Source: Planctomycetota bacterium (lineage in GTDB: Bacteria; Planctomycetota; Planctomycetia; Pirellulales; Pirellulaceae). Taken from it: a stretch of 64,000 nt of DNA. This document shows, piece by piece, positions 1 to 9,110 of the stretch (position 1 is the stretch's first letter; the number at the start of each line of letters is the position of its first letter). The notes under the pieces are model-generated. The model saw only the letters and a program-made list of their open reading frames with translations, had not been told where the DNA came from and searched no databases. The DNA is taken from contig CAUJHS010000030.1 in assembly GCA_963204915.1 (NCBI GenBank), positions 33,791 through 97,790 on the forward strand, read 5' to 3'. The translations under genes and the position numbers were made by a program.

Positions 1-1
1 C

Positions 2-3000
2 GGACCGAATATGGCGATCGACGCGGCCTGTGCTTCGTCATTAGCCGCGGTTCACGCCGCCGTTCGCGAACTTGAAACGGGCTCCAGCGATGTCGCCTTC
101 GCCATGGGCGCCGACACCGTTCAAACGCCGTTTGTGTACACCGCGTTCAGTAAAACACACGCGCTCTCGCCGCAAGGACGCTGCCGACCTTTTGACGCCG
201 CCGCCGACGGGATTGCGCTCAGTGAGGGCATCGGCGTCCTGGTGCTGAAACGTCTGGCCGATGCTGAACGCGACGGCGACCGCATCTATGCCGTTATCAA
301 AGGTTCGGGCGCTTCCAGCGACGGCCGCGATAAAGGCCTGACCGCGCCCAACGTCGAAGGCCAAGTTCGCGCCTTGCGCCGCGCCTACGAAAAGGCGGAC
401 CTTTCCCTGGCCGACGTCGAACTGATCGAAGCCCATGGTACGGGCACGGTCGTGGGCGACCGCACCGAATCCGAGTCGCTCAATCGTCTGATGCACGAAG
501 CCGGCGCGGTTCAACACAATTGCGCCTTAGGTTCGGTCAAGTCGATGATCGGACATAGCAAGTGCGCCGCCGGAACCGCGGGGCTGATCAAAACCGCCCT
601 TGCGTTGTATCACCAGGTATTGCCGCCGACGCTCGTGGATCAACCCAATCCGAACCTGGAAGGCGGCGACTGCGCCCTCTACTTGAACACGGAGCCGCGA
701 CCTTGGGTTCACGGTCGACCTGGGCCGCGCACGGCAGGCGTAAGCGCTTTCGGCTTTGGCGGAACGAATGTCCACGTGGTGGTCCAGGAATACACGGCTG
801 AATTCACCGGCCGTCGCACGGTGACCCATCGAACTTGGCCCGCGGAATTGTTTATTTGGCGTGGTCGAGATCGCGCCGCACTCAAAGCGGCTCTCGAGAA
901 ATCCCGCCGCAGTCTAACCGACGGCGCGCCGCTTAACTTGCGAGAATTGGCTATCTCGCTGTGGAAGGCGGCCGGCGTCAATGCGACTTGGCCCACCGCG
1001 GCGATTGTGGCGGGAACTCAGGAAGATTTGCTGGAACATCTCACGCGGCTTGTTCAACAAGTGGATCAACCGGCGCCGGTATGGCAGCATCCGACCGGAG
1101 CATACTTTGCCGAACGACCCGCAGACCATACGGGCAAGATCGCGGTGCTTTTCCCAGGGCAAGGTTCACAATACCCTGACATGCTCGCATCGTTGGCCGT
1201 GAATTTCCCCTGCGTGCGCGATGTGCTTGATCGCGCGGAAGCGGCGCTTCTGGGCGACTTGGATCGGCCCCTTGGAAGATACATCTACCCAGCTTCTCCG
1301 TTTTCCAAAACGCAGCGGCAGGCTCAAGAACATGCGTTGGCCGAAACCGACATCGCCCAGCCTGCCATTGGCGCTGCGAGCTTGGCGGCTTATCGCTTGT
1401 TACAACTCGTCGGCGTGAAGCCCGATGTCGTGGGCGGACATAGCTACGGCGAGTACACGGCCTTATGCGCCGCGGGCGCCTTGGACGACGACGAATTGTT
1501 CCGCGTATCGTACCGGCGTGGGCAAACCATTCGCGCCGCGGCCGATCAGCAGCGGGGCGCCATGGCGGCCATTCCCGCCGCTACGAACGTCGTCGAGCAG
1601 GTTCTCGCCGCGTGCGGCGTGGACGTGGTGATCGCCAATCGAAATTCCCCGCAGCAAACGGTCATTTCCGGCTCGGAGAGCGGAATTCAAACGGTCCTGC
1701 AAGCGCTGTTAGACCGCAACATTCGCGGTCACCGGCTGCCCGTATCCTGCGCATTCCATTCGCCGTTGGTGGCGGCGGCGTGCCGTCCGTTCGCTGAGGT
1801 CTTAGAGTCGTGTCGCCTGAGCCCGCCGCGCCTGCCGGTTTACTCCAACACCACGGGCCGCATTCACGAGCCGGAAGTCGCATCGCTCCGTAAGCGCCTT
1901 GCCATCCATCTCGAGTCGCCGGTGCGATTCGAGGAAATGATCGAGGCCATGTACGCCGATGGCGTGCGAACCTTTATCGAGGCAGGCCCGCAAAGCGTAC
2001 TCACCGGACTGGTGCAGCAGATTCTCCGCGAACGCCCCCACTGTGCAACGTCCATTGATCGCAAGGGACGTGACGGCATGGTGCAGCTCCAGCATAGTTT
2101 GGCGCAGTTGATCGTTCACGGCGTACCGGTCGATCTCACGCCGCTCTATGCGCCGCGCCAAGGAAGCGCTCGTGAAGGCGAGCGGACCAATGCCTTAACA
2201 GGAGCGCCGGAAAGCACTTCGGCAACCTGGCTGATCAACGGCGCTCGGGCCCGGCCCGTCGCCGGCCCGGAACCGGTTCGCTTAGGCCAGCGCCGCGATC
2301 CCAAGGAGGTTCGCCAGAAGATCCAGGAAGGAAAAACGCTTAAGAGTCACTCAACTGCACAACCCGTCAACATTCCTCCGGTCGCCAAGGCCACCATGAT
2401 CCGCGATGAAAAACCGTCGAATGGAACGCATTCCCCGGCCGCACCCACGCGCCTTCCCGCGCCGCAGGAGGTGAAATCGCCTCCCGTTCCGCAGCCGAAA
2501 CGCGCTTCGGCGCCGCAAGAAGTTCAATTGAACGACATCATGCTGCGCTTCCAAGACGCCATGGTGCGGTTTTTGGACACGCAGCGCGAAGTGATGCAAC
2601 CGTATCTCAGCGTCGTAGCCGGTGGAGCCGTTCCAACGGCGCCGACGGCGACCTATCCGAACGGCGCGCCGCGGGGCTCCAACGGTCATAGTGCGCTAGG
2701 GCATAGTGTGGCGCCGCCGGTCGTATCGCAGCTGACGGCGCCGCCCGTGATGTCGCCTCCTGCGCCAACGCAACCGGCCCCGGCGATTCCTGCCAGCGTG
2801 CAACGTGGTTCTGTGGCAAGTCCCGCGAACCGCGTTGCCGAATATGCGAGTGCGGCGGTCGAGCCGCGCGTTGAACCGCCGGCGCCGTCGGTCGCAAAGA
2901 GCAATCAAGCGCCGCCCTCAACCAAAGCTCCGCTGACGTTGGACGGCGTTCGGACCATGTTGCTCAAGTTGTTGAGCGAACGAACCGGCTACCCGATCGA

Positions 3001-4954
3001 GATGCTCGATCCCAATCTTGAACTCGAAGGCGATCTGGGCATTGACTCGATCAAGCGCGTCGAGATTCTCGCCGTGCTGGCCGAATCGTTGGGCGAAGAA
3101 TTCGCGGGCGAAGGTTCGGCCAATCAATTGGAAGAACTGACCAGCATCAAGACCTTGCAAGGGATTCTTGACTACATTCGCGACCATCTTTCACTCGACG
3201 ACGGCGCATCGGCTCCGGTCAAGGCCAAGTCTCCGGCCCTCGAACGACCCGCTCCCCCCAAGCCCCAGTCGCCCGTTCGCGCTGCTTCGCCGGAGCCGCA
3301 CCAAAATGGCGCCAAGAAGGGCATTGAAGGGCTCGCCGTCAAGCGCGGTTTAGTCGAGTTGATCGAGGCGCCGCGACCGGGCCGTCCCCGCACGGTCCTT
3401 CCGCGTGGCGCGGTCGTGCTGACGGACGACGGCGGAGGCGTGGCGGCCGAGTTCGCCGCTCGCCTTGCCGACTTCGGCCAGGAAACCGTCATCCTGCGCA
3501 TGGGCTCATCCGAAAACGGCTCGGGAGAGTCTGGCTTTCAGGCCGATCTGACCGACCTTGGACAAGTGCAAGATTTACTGGACCGCGTGCGTCAACGCGT
3601 AGGACGAATTGGCGGCCTGATTCACGCCTGGCCGTTGCGTGCTCCTGCTCCGAACGAGGATTGGTCGAGTCGCGCCCGGGATGATGTGAAGTCATTGCAC
3701 GCGCTCGCGCAGTCGTTGGAGCACGACCTTCGCGAGTCGGGCAGCGAAGGAGGTGCGTTCCTGTTGGCGCCCACCGGCATGGGCGGCGAGTTGGGCTTCC
3801 GGCGAGATTCGCTTCCGGAGGAATGCTTTGCCGGATATGGCGGAATCGTGGGCTTTGCCAAGTGTCTTGCGTTGGAATGGCCCGACGTGTTGATCCGCGC
3901 GGTCGACCTCGACCGGACTCGCCCCGCTGCTGAGTTGGTCGATTGTCTGGCCGCCGAACTGGACGACCCCGATGGACCTTTGGAGGTGGGATGCCACGGC
4001 GCGCGGCGCGTCACATGGCGACCTGTTTCGGCCCCGCTCGACGCCGACACCCAGGGCGATGCGACGGTCTTGAACGAAGATTCGACCGTGTTGATCACTG
4101 GCGGAGCGCGCGGAATCACCGCGGAGATCGCCGTCGGTTTAGCGCAGCGTTATCGACCAAAGCTGGCGCTGGTTGGTCGGTCGCCGCTGCCGCAGGGCGA
4201 GGAGTCGCCCGAAACCGCGCAAGTAACGGACGCCGGTCAACTAAAATCAATTTTGATTCAACAGCGCCAGCGGGACGGGCAGTCGGCCACTCCGGGCGAA
4301 ATCGAAACGATTTATCGCAATTTGTTGCGCGACCGAGAAATTCGCAACACGCTCAAACGCATCGAGGCCGTGGGAGGCCGGGTGCGATATTACGCCGCCG
4401 ATGTGCGCGACGAGAACGCCGTGCGCGACGTGATCGCCGATGTCGAACGCACCTTCGGACCAGTGACGGGCGTCATTCACGGTGCTGGGGTCATCGACGA
4501 CAAGCTCGTGCGTGACAAAACGCCCCAGTCGCTCGAACGTGTGTTCGACACGAAAGTTCGCGGAGCTGCAAATCTCATGCGGCTTGCGTCGCCCGAGCGT
4601 CTTAAGTTTTGCGTGTTCTTCTCGTCCATCGCAAGCCGTTTTGGCAACGTTGGCCAGGCCGACTATGCCGCCGCCAACGAGGTATTAAGTAAGCTCGCCG
4701 CCGACTTGGATCGTCGCTGGCCGGGACGCGTTGCTGCGATCGCCTGGGGGCCTTGGGCGAACGTCGGCATGGTTTCCCATCTTGAGAAACATTTAACCGG
4801 CCGCGGCGTGGCGTTAATCCCGCCGGCGCAAGGCGTGGCGATGTTGATCGATGAATTAGTCCGCGGCGGGAAGGGCGACGTGGAAGTGATCATTGGCGGA
4901 GGCGAAGACAAAGTCTCCCAAGCTCCCACCCGCGCCGCGGTGGCGCGGGTCTAA
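2..4954 (+). CDS. Iterative type I polyketide/PUFA-like synthase, KS-AT-ACP-KR (5' partial)
   Basis: The reading frame is open from base 2, so the N-terminal part of the ketosynthase lies outside the window. Visible domains, numbered from base 2: KS residues 1-265 with the active Cys10 in DAACASS, His145 in EAHGTGT and His185 in GHSKCAAG. AT about 375-690, with FPGQGSQ, Ser481 in GHSYGEY and a CAFHSP motif that suggests malonyl specificity. A Pro/Ala-rich linker carries a helix near 840 (RFQDAMVRFLDTQREVM). A single ACP follows, with Ser1016 in GIDSIKR. The KR about 1130-1600 has GGARGI and an active Tyr1555 in ADYAAAN. All key residues are intact, so it should condense and ketoreduce on one carrier. 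The order matches PfaA and the front of enediyne PksE, but PfaA usually has several ACPs. It is cytosolic and first in an operon with the next two genes. The acyl product cannot be predicted. Confidence 0.93.
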   Translation, partial: GPNMAIDAACASSLAAVHAAVRELETGSSDVAFAMGADTVQTPFVYTAFSKTHALSPQGRCRPFDAAADGIALSEGIGVLVLKRLADAERDGDRIYAVIKGSGASSDGRDKGLTAPNVEGQVRALRRAYEKADLSLADVELIEAHGTGTVVGDRTESESLNRLMHEAGAVQHNCALGSVKSMIGHSKCAAGTAGLIKTALALYHQVLPPTLVDQPNPNLEGGDCALYLNTEPRPWVHGRPGPRTAGVSAFGFGGTNVHVVVQEYTAEFTGRRTVTHRTWPAELFIWRGRDRAALKAALEKSRRSLTDGAPLNLRELAISLWKAAGVNATWPTAAIVAGTQEDLLEHLTRLVQQVDQPAPVWQHPTGAYFAERPADHTGKIAVLFPGQGSQYPDMLASLAVNFPCVRDVLDRAEAALLGDLDRPLGRYIYPASPFSKTQRQAQEHALAETDIAQPAIGAASLAAYRLLQLVGVKPDVVGGHSYGEYTALCAAGALDDDELFRVSYRRGQTIRAAADQQRGAMAAIPAATNVVEQVLAACGVDVVIANRNSPQQTVISGSESGIQTVLQALLDRNIRGHRLPVSCAFHSPLVAAACRPFAEVLESCRLSPPRLPVYSNTTGRIHEPEVASLRKRLAIHLESPVRFEEMIEAMYADGVRTFIEAGPQSVLTGLVQQILRERPHCATSIDRKGRDGMVQLQHSLAQLIVHGVPVDLTPLYAPRQGSAREGERTNALTGAPESTSATWLINGARARPVAGPEPVRLGQRRDPKEVRQKIQEGKTLKSHSTAQPVNIPPVAKATMIRDEKPSNGTHSPAAPTRLPAPQEVKSPPVPQPKRASAPQEVQLNDIMLRFQDAMVRFLDTQREVMQPYLSVVAGGAVPTAPTATYPNGAPRGSNGHSALGHSVAPPVVSQLTAPPVMSPPAPTQPAPAIPASVQRGSVASPANRVAEYASAAVEPRVEPPAPSVAKSNQAPPSTKAPLTLDGVRTMLLKLLSERTGYPIEMLDPNLELEGDLGIDSIKRVEILAVLAESLGEEFAGEGSANQLEELTSIKTLQGILDYIRDHLSLDDGASAPVKAKSPALERPAPPKPQSPVRAASPEPHQNGAKKGIEGLAVKRGLVELIEAPRPGRPRTVLPRGAVVLTDDGGGVAAEFAARLADFGQETVILRMGSSENGSGESGFQADLTDLGQVQDLLDRVRQRVGRIGGLIHAWPLRAPAPNEDWSSRARDDVKSLHALAQSLEHDLRESGSEGGAFLLAPTGMGGELGFRRDSLPEECFAGYGGIVGFAKCLALEWPDVLIRAVDLDRTRPAAELVDCLAAELDDPDGPLEVGCHGARRVTWRPVSAPLDADTQGDATVLNEDSTVLITGGARGITAEIAVGLAQRYRPKLALVGRSPLPQGEESPETAQVTDAGQLKSILIQQRQRDGQSATPGEIETIYRNLLRDREIRNTLKRIEAVGGRVRYYAADVRDENAVRDVIADVERTFGPVTGVIHGAGVIDDKLVRDKTPQSLERVFDTKVRGAANLMRLASPERLKFCVFFSSIASRFGNVGQADYAAANEVLSKLAADLDRRWPGRVAAIAWGPWANVGMVSHLEKHLTGRGVALIPPAQGVAMLIDELVRGGKGDVEVIIGGGEDKVSQAPTRAAVARV

Positions 4955-5020
4955 GGCGGTTTTTTCTAACTTCATGACGCAGTTCGCACGCGGTGGTCGT
5001 ATTGCGAGGAACAACGAACA

Positions 5021-8000
5021 ATGCCGCATTTTGCGAGCGAGCCGCCATTCGAAGCGCCGTGTTTTCCGGAAGATGGCGAACCAGACGTGAGTTTTGACCC
5101 GGTTGAAACCGATGGCAACCGCGAGGGGTGCTGGAGTGACGAAGTCGTCGTCGTCCGCGGCGAAGATCGCGACGACCTGCGCCAGCGCGTCCACACGTTG
5201 CGCCATTCCTTGCAGCAAAACCGGGACGCAAGCCTTCAGGAACTGGCCAGCGCTTTAAACATCGACCTGCAGGCCGGCGGCCTGCGTTTGGCGGTGGTGG
5301 CGTCGTCGTGCGAAGACCTGGCCATGCGCTGGGCGCGAGCCGAACAACAACTTGCCGACCCCGCGGTTCAAGAAATCAATGACGCCTCGGGGATCTATTT
5401 CAACGCCGAACCGCTCGGTCCGACTAGCAAAATCGGCTTTCTTTTTCCAGGAGAAGGCGCGCCCTACCTGGACATGCTCGGCGATCTGGCGCAAGAGTTC
5501 CCCGAAGTGCGCACGTGCCTGGATCGGGCCGATGAAGGCGCGATCGCGCGAGACTGGAAACCGTTCAGCCGGTTTTTTTGCCTCCCTGCGGGTATCTCCG
5601 ACAACGAACGCAATGAACTTCGCCTTGAGTTGGAAGAGCTGGGCAATACCATGCTCTCCTGCATGATTTGCAGTTGGGCGCTCCACGAATTGTTAACCAA
5701 CTTGGGAATTCGCGCGCATGCCGTGGCAGGGCATAGCGCGGGGGAATTGTCCGCCTTGTGCGCGGCCGGCTGCCTTGACCCCATGCGTCACATGCTGCCG
5801 ATGGCGGACGCCCTGCGCGACATTAGCGGCGACAACGAAACCCCGTGCGCCTTGCTTGCCGCGGTGGCGCCCCGACTCGAAATCCTGAACGCACTAAACG
5901 TGGCGCTGCAAGGGCGGGGCTGGCGCGAGGAAGCATTCCTGGCCATGGACAATTGCCCTCATCAGGTGATCGTCGCCGGAACGCTGCGGGCCATCCAAGC
6001 GTTCGAGGACGAGCTGCGAAAACGCCGCGTGCTGTTTGACCGACTTCCCTTTGACCGGCCGTATCATACGCCGCTGTTTGAGGGCATGGTGCGCCCCTTG
6101 TCGGCCGCCTTCGCCAGCGTGACGGTGGATCCTCCCCACACCACCATTTACTCCTGTTCCACAGCCCAACCATTCCCGCAGAATCCCGAAGCCATCTGTG
6201 AGATCGCCGTACGGCAATGGGTCACTCCGGTCGAGTTCTCTCAACTCGTTCGGCGTTTGCACGACGATGGCGTACGCATCTTGATTGAAGTGGGCCCGCG
6301 CGGCAATTTGACTTCCTTCGTGGAAGACATTTTGCGCGGCGAACGTTTTTTAACGGCGCCGGTGAACGTCGTGCGTCGCTCGGGAACGTCGCAATTGAAT
6401 CATCTGGTTGCCCGCCTGGCCGCGCATGACGTACCGGTCAATTTCGAACACCTCTACCACCGCCGCCAATCCAAGGGCCGCGAACTCTCGATCGACTCGG
6501 CGCTGGAAGCCATTGCCGCGGGCGAGCGCCCGTCCTCGCCGAGCAACGGTCATGCCTCACCGTCGCCTTCGGATGGAACCCGATTTATGTCCGCCTCTGC
6601 GCCCCCGCCCAACGGCCACAAGCTTCCTGTAATCGAGCCGCCTCACGTGTTGACTCCGCCGCCTGCGGGTTCCCCTACCGGCGCGGGAGCAACGCTTGAG
6701 CAGGTCGTCGCGCGTTATCAGGACGCCATGGACTCCTTCCTGGAGATCCAGCGCGGGGTGATGACACAGTTTCTCGAGGTTCTCTCGCATCAGGCCGGTT
6801 CGAGCGATCAACTCCAGGCGCTGCCGGAGATTTCCCCCGTTCTTGATGCGCCTGGGGTTTCGTACTACGAAACCGTGGAAACCAACGTTGCCGAGTCGCA
6901 CGCACCCGGGAATGGCCAAACCGCCGAGACGCACGTTGAAACCCCGTTCATGCACGCGGTTGAAGCGATTGACTTCACCACCGACGACGGCGCGACGGCG
7001 GAGTCGGTCGCGACGCGGGAGCACCAGCAACCGAATGACGCCGCCGAAGAACTCCTGCGAACCTTGCCGTTGCTCGGCGAAGTGACGCATTACGAGCCCG
7101 GGCAGTCACTCGGCACGCGGCGCACGCTCGATCTTCAAGAAGACTGGTTCGGCGCCGAGCATACCGTAGGCGGGCGTAAAGTTAGCAGGGTCGACCCGAG
7201 TCAGAACGGCCTGCCCATCATGCCGATGACGTTCAGTTTGGAGATGATGTCCGAAGGCGCGACGGTTCTGTATCCTTCGTTGCTGGTGCTCGGTTTGGAT
7301 CACATGGCTCTGATGCAAGGGCTGGTGTTTGATCAAGACCAGCCGCCCGTCATCGAAATGGAAGCTCGCGTTCTCGATCCTCCACCAGCCAACGACGAAG
7401 GCGTTACGGCGCGCGTGTTCGCTGAAGTTTTCAAGCTGGATCCGGAAACGGGGGCCCGCCCCAAAACGCCGGTGGTGTCGGCCACGGTATTGCTGGGCGA
7501 GGCGTATCCGCCGTCGCCGCCGCTGCGCCCGTGGGATGTCGAGGCGGTGCATGCGTCGCCCATCACGCTCGACCAAATGTACAAAAACCTGTTTCATGGC
7601 GAACAATTCCAGGGGGTGACTGAAATTCTCGAATCGGGCGAAAACAATATCGCCGCCAGATGCGTGGTGCTTCCGAACGACAAACTATTTCGGTCGAATC
7701 CAACTCCTAAGTTTGTGATTGACCCGGTCTTTCTCGATGTCGTCATGCATCCTCTTGCGGGGTGGCATCTTGAACAAGCGAACCAGGCAGGCCGCATTAT
7801 GCTGCCGTATGAACTGGAGAAAATCCGGTTCTATTGCCCTAGTCCGCAGCCGGGCGAAGTTCTGACGTCTCGCGGCGTGATCGATTACGAATCGGCCCGT
7901 CGGTTTTTTCACGCCATCGAAGCCTTTGACGACGACGGGCGCCTTTGGTGCCGCCTGCGCGCGAAGTACTGGCGTTTTTACTTGCCCTTTGGCGAATACA

Positions 8001-9106
8001 ACTTCCACGGTCCCAAAGATACTTACTTCCTCAGCCGTGATTGGCTCAAGCCCTTGCCCGCGCGGCTTACGTCCGGGCCAACGTCGCAAGCTTGGGCGAT
8101 GAGTCTGGACCCATCGCAAGACATGATGCAGCCCGCCATGTGTCTGGCCACGGCGCAGGTGACGCTTACGCGCGATGAGTTTCGTCACTTCCGTTCCCGG
8201 TCGGACGCGGAACAGTCGCCGTGGCTGTTCAGTCGCGTCGCGGCAAAAGACGCCGTCCGTTCGCTCTGGCGAGAAACCCGCGGCGACAATTTGTTCGCGG
8301 CCGATATCGAACTTGAATTCGACGCGCAACACCGCCTGCACGCGCGTTTGCGCGGTTCGGTCGATCATGGCGAATTTCCGCGCGTCGATTGCGATTATCG
8401 CAACGGGCGGGCCTTGGGCGTCGCCACGTGGCTGCCGCGCCTCGGCGTGGCGCTGCGTCCGGTAGGTCAGTCCGAGGCGTCGCTCGTGGAGTCGCCCGAT
8501 GCGCCAACCGAGCCGCGCGAGGCGCCCGAGCCGAACGAAGCGCAAGACCGTTTCCCCGCAGCGCGAGCCGCGGTAGCCCGCGCTGCGCTTGGACCCGATA
8601 GCGACTTAGGAATGGAGGTTCTCACGTTCGATCCTGAAACGGAGGTGTTGACCGTTCGACTCGACGAAGCGGCGGCGGCGCGGTTTCCTGACTTAGGTCG
8701 CAAGCCATTGGCCGTGTATACCCAACGCTACGAAGACGTCGTTGCGGCCGTGACTTTCTGTGAACTTGTTGCGTCGGTCGAACTGCCCGCCGTGATGGAA
8801 GGGGCCGCTCCGGCAAAAATCGGCCGGGAGCAAATCTTGGCGGACGTCATCGGGTCGCTGCGTAATCTGCGCGGCCGCCAGTATTCGGGCGAGATCGGCC
8901 CGGATAGCCTGTTTTTCGGCAATCTCGGATTCGTGTCGATCGACGTCATCGTTCTGTGGGAAACTTTGGAAAATCTTTACGAACGCCGGTTCCCCTATCA
9001 AGAGCTTCTGGAGCGCCTGCGTATGCGGTCGAACCCGGACTTGCGAATTGGCGAACTCGTGGACTTCCTTGAACGTCAACTGAATCAACCTGAAAACACT
9101 TTGTGA
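5021..9106 (+). CDS. PKS-associated protein: AT-DH-degenerate PPTase-like-ACP-like
   Basis: A 1361-residue partner of the upstream PKS. It starts 66 nt downstream at an ATG with GAGGA 11 nt before it. An AT (about 130-460) has FPGEGAP, Ser239 in GHSAGEL and a downstream His in RPYHTP. A helix at 559 (RYQDAMDSFLEIQRGVM) repeats the post-AT helix of the upstream protein. A double-hotdog DH (about 685-1010) has His714 in AEHTVGG followed by LPIMPMT, which is the enediyne/PUFA type of DH. Residues about 1060-1265 resemble the PPTase domain at the end of PksE-type synthases. RVAAKDAVR survives at 1072, but the positions expected to read G-x-D-x-E and K-E-A-x-x-K read GVALRPVG (1142) and ARAAVARAALG (1181), so this domain is probably inactive. 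The C-terminus (1275-1355) looks like an ACP with Ser1306 in GFVSID, where the usual DS is VS. The PPTase and ACP assignments are inference. Confidence 0.85.
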   Translation: MPHFASEPPFEAPCFPEDGEPDVSFDPVETDGNREGCWSDEVVVVRGEDRDDLRQRVHTLRHSLQQNRDASLQELASALNIDLQAGGLRLAVVASSCEDLAMRWARAEQQLADPAVQEINDASGIYFNAEPLGPTSKIGFLFPGEGAPYLDMLGDLAQEFPEVRTCLDRADEGAIARDWKPFSRFFCLPAGISDNERNELRLELEELGNTMLSCMICSWALHELLTNLGIRAHAVAGHSAGELSALCAAGCLDPMRHMLPMADALRDISGDNETPCALLAAVAPRLEILNALNVALQGRGWREEAFLAMDNCPHQVIVAGTLRAIQAFEDELRKRRVLFDRLPFDRPYHTPLFEGMVRPLSAAFASVTVDPPHTTIYSCSTAQPFPQNPEAICEIAVRQWVTPVEFSQLVRRLHDDGVRILIEVGPRGNLTSFVEDILRGERFLTAPVNVVRRSGTSQLNHLVARLAAHDVPVNFEHLYHRRQSKGRELSIDSALEAIAAGERPSSPSNGHASPSPSDGTRFMSASAPPPNGHKLPVIEPPHVLTPPPAGSPTGAGATLEQVVARYQDAMDSFLEIQRGVMTQFLEVLSHQAGSSDQLQALPEISPVLDAPGVSYYETVETNVAESHAPGNGQTAETHVETPFMHAVEAIDFTTDDGATAESVATREHQQPNDAAEELLRTLPLLGEVTHYEPGQSLGTRRTLDLQEDWFGAEHTVGGRKVSRVDPSQNGLPIMPMTFSLEMMSEGATVLYPSLLVLGLDHMALMQGLVFDQDQPPVIEMEARVLDPPPANDEGVTARVFAEVFKLDPETGARPKTPVVSATVLLGEAYPPSPPLRPWDVEAVHASPITLDQMYKNLFHGEQFQGVTEILESGENNIAARCVVLPNDKLFRSNPTPKFVIDPVFLDVVMHPLAGWHLEQANQAGRIMLPYELEKIRFYCPSPQPGEVLTSRGVIDYESARRFFHAIEAFDDDGRLWCRLRAKYWRFYLPFGEYNFHGPKDTYFLSRDWLKPLPARLTSGPTSQAWAMSLDPSQDMMQPAMCLATAQVTLTRDEFRHFRSRSDAEQSPWLFSRVAAKDAVRSLWRETRGDNLFAADIELEFDAQHRLHARLRGSVDHGEFPRVDCDYRNGRALGVATWLPRLGVALRPVGQSEASLVESPDAPTEPREAPEPNEAQDRFPAARAAVARAALGPDSDLGMEVLTFDPETEVLTVRLDEAAAARFPDLGRKPLAVYTQRYEDVVAAVTFCELVASVELPAVMEGAAPAKIGREQILADVIGSLRNLRGRQYSGEIGPDSLFFGNLGFVSIDVIVLWETLENLYERRFPYQELLERLRMRSNPDLRIGELVDFLERQLNQPENTL

Positions 9107-9110
9107 ACTT

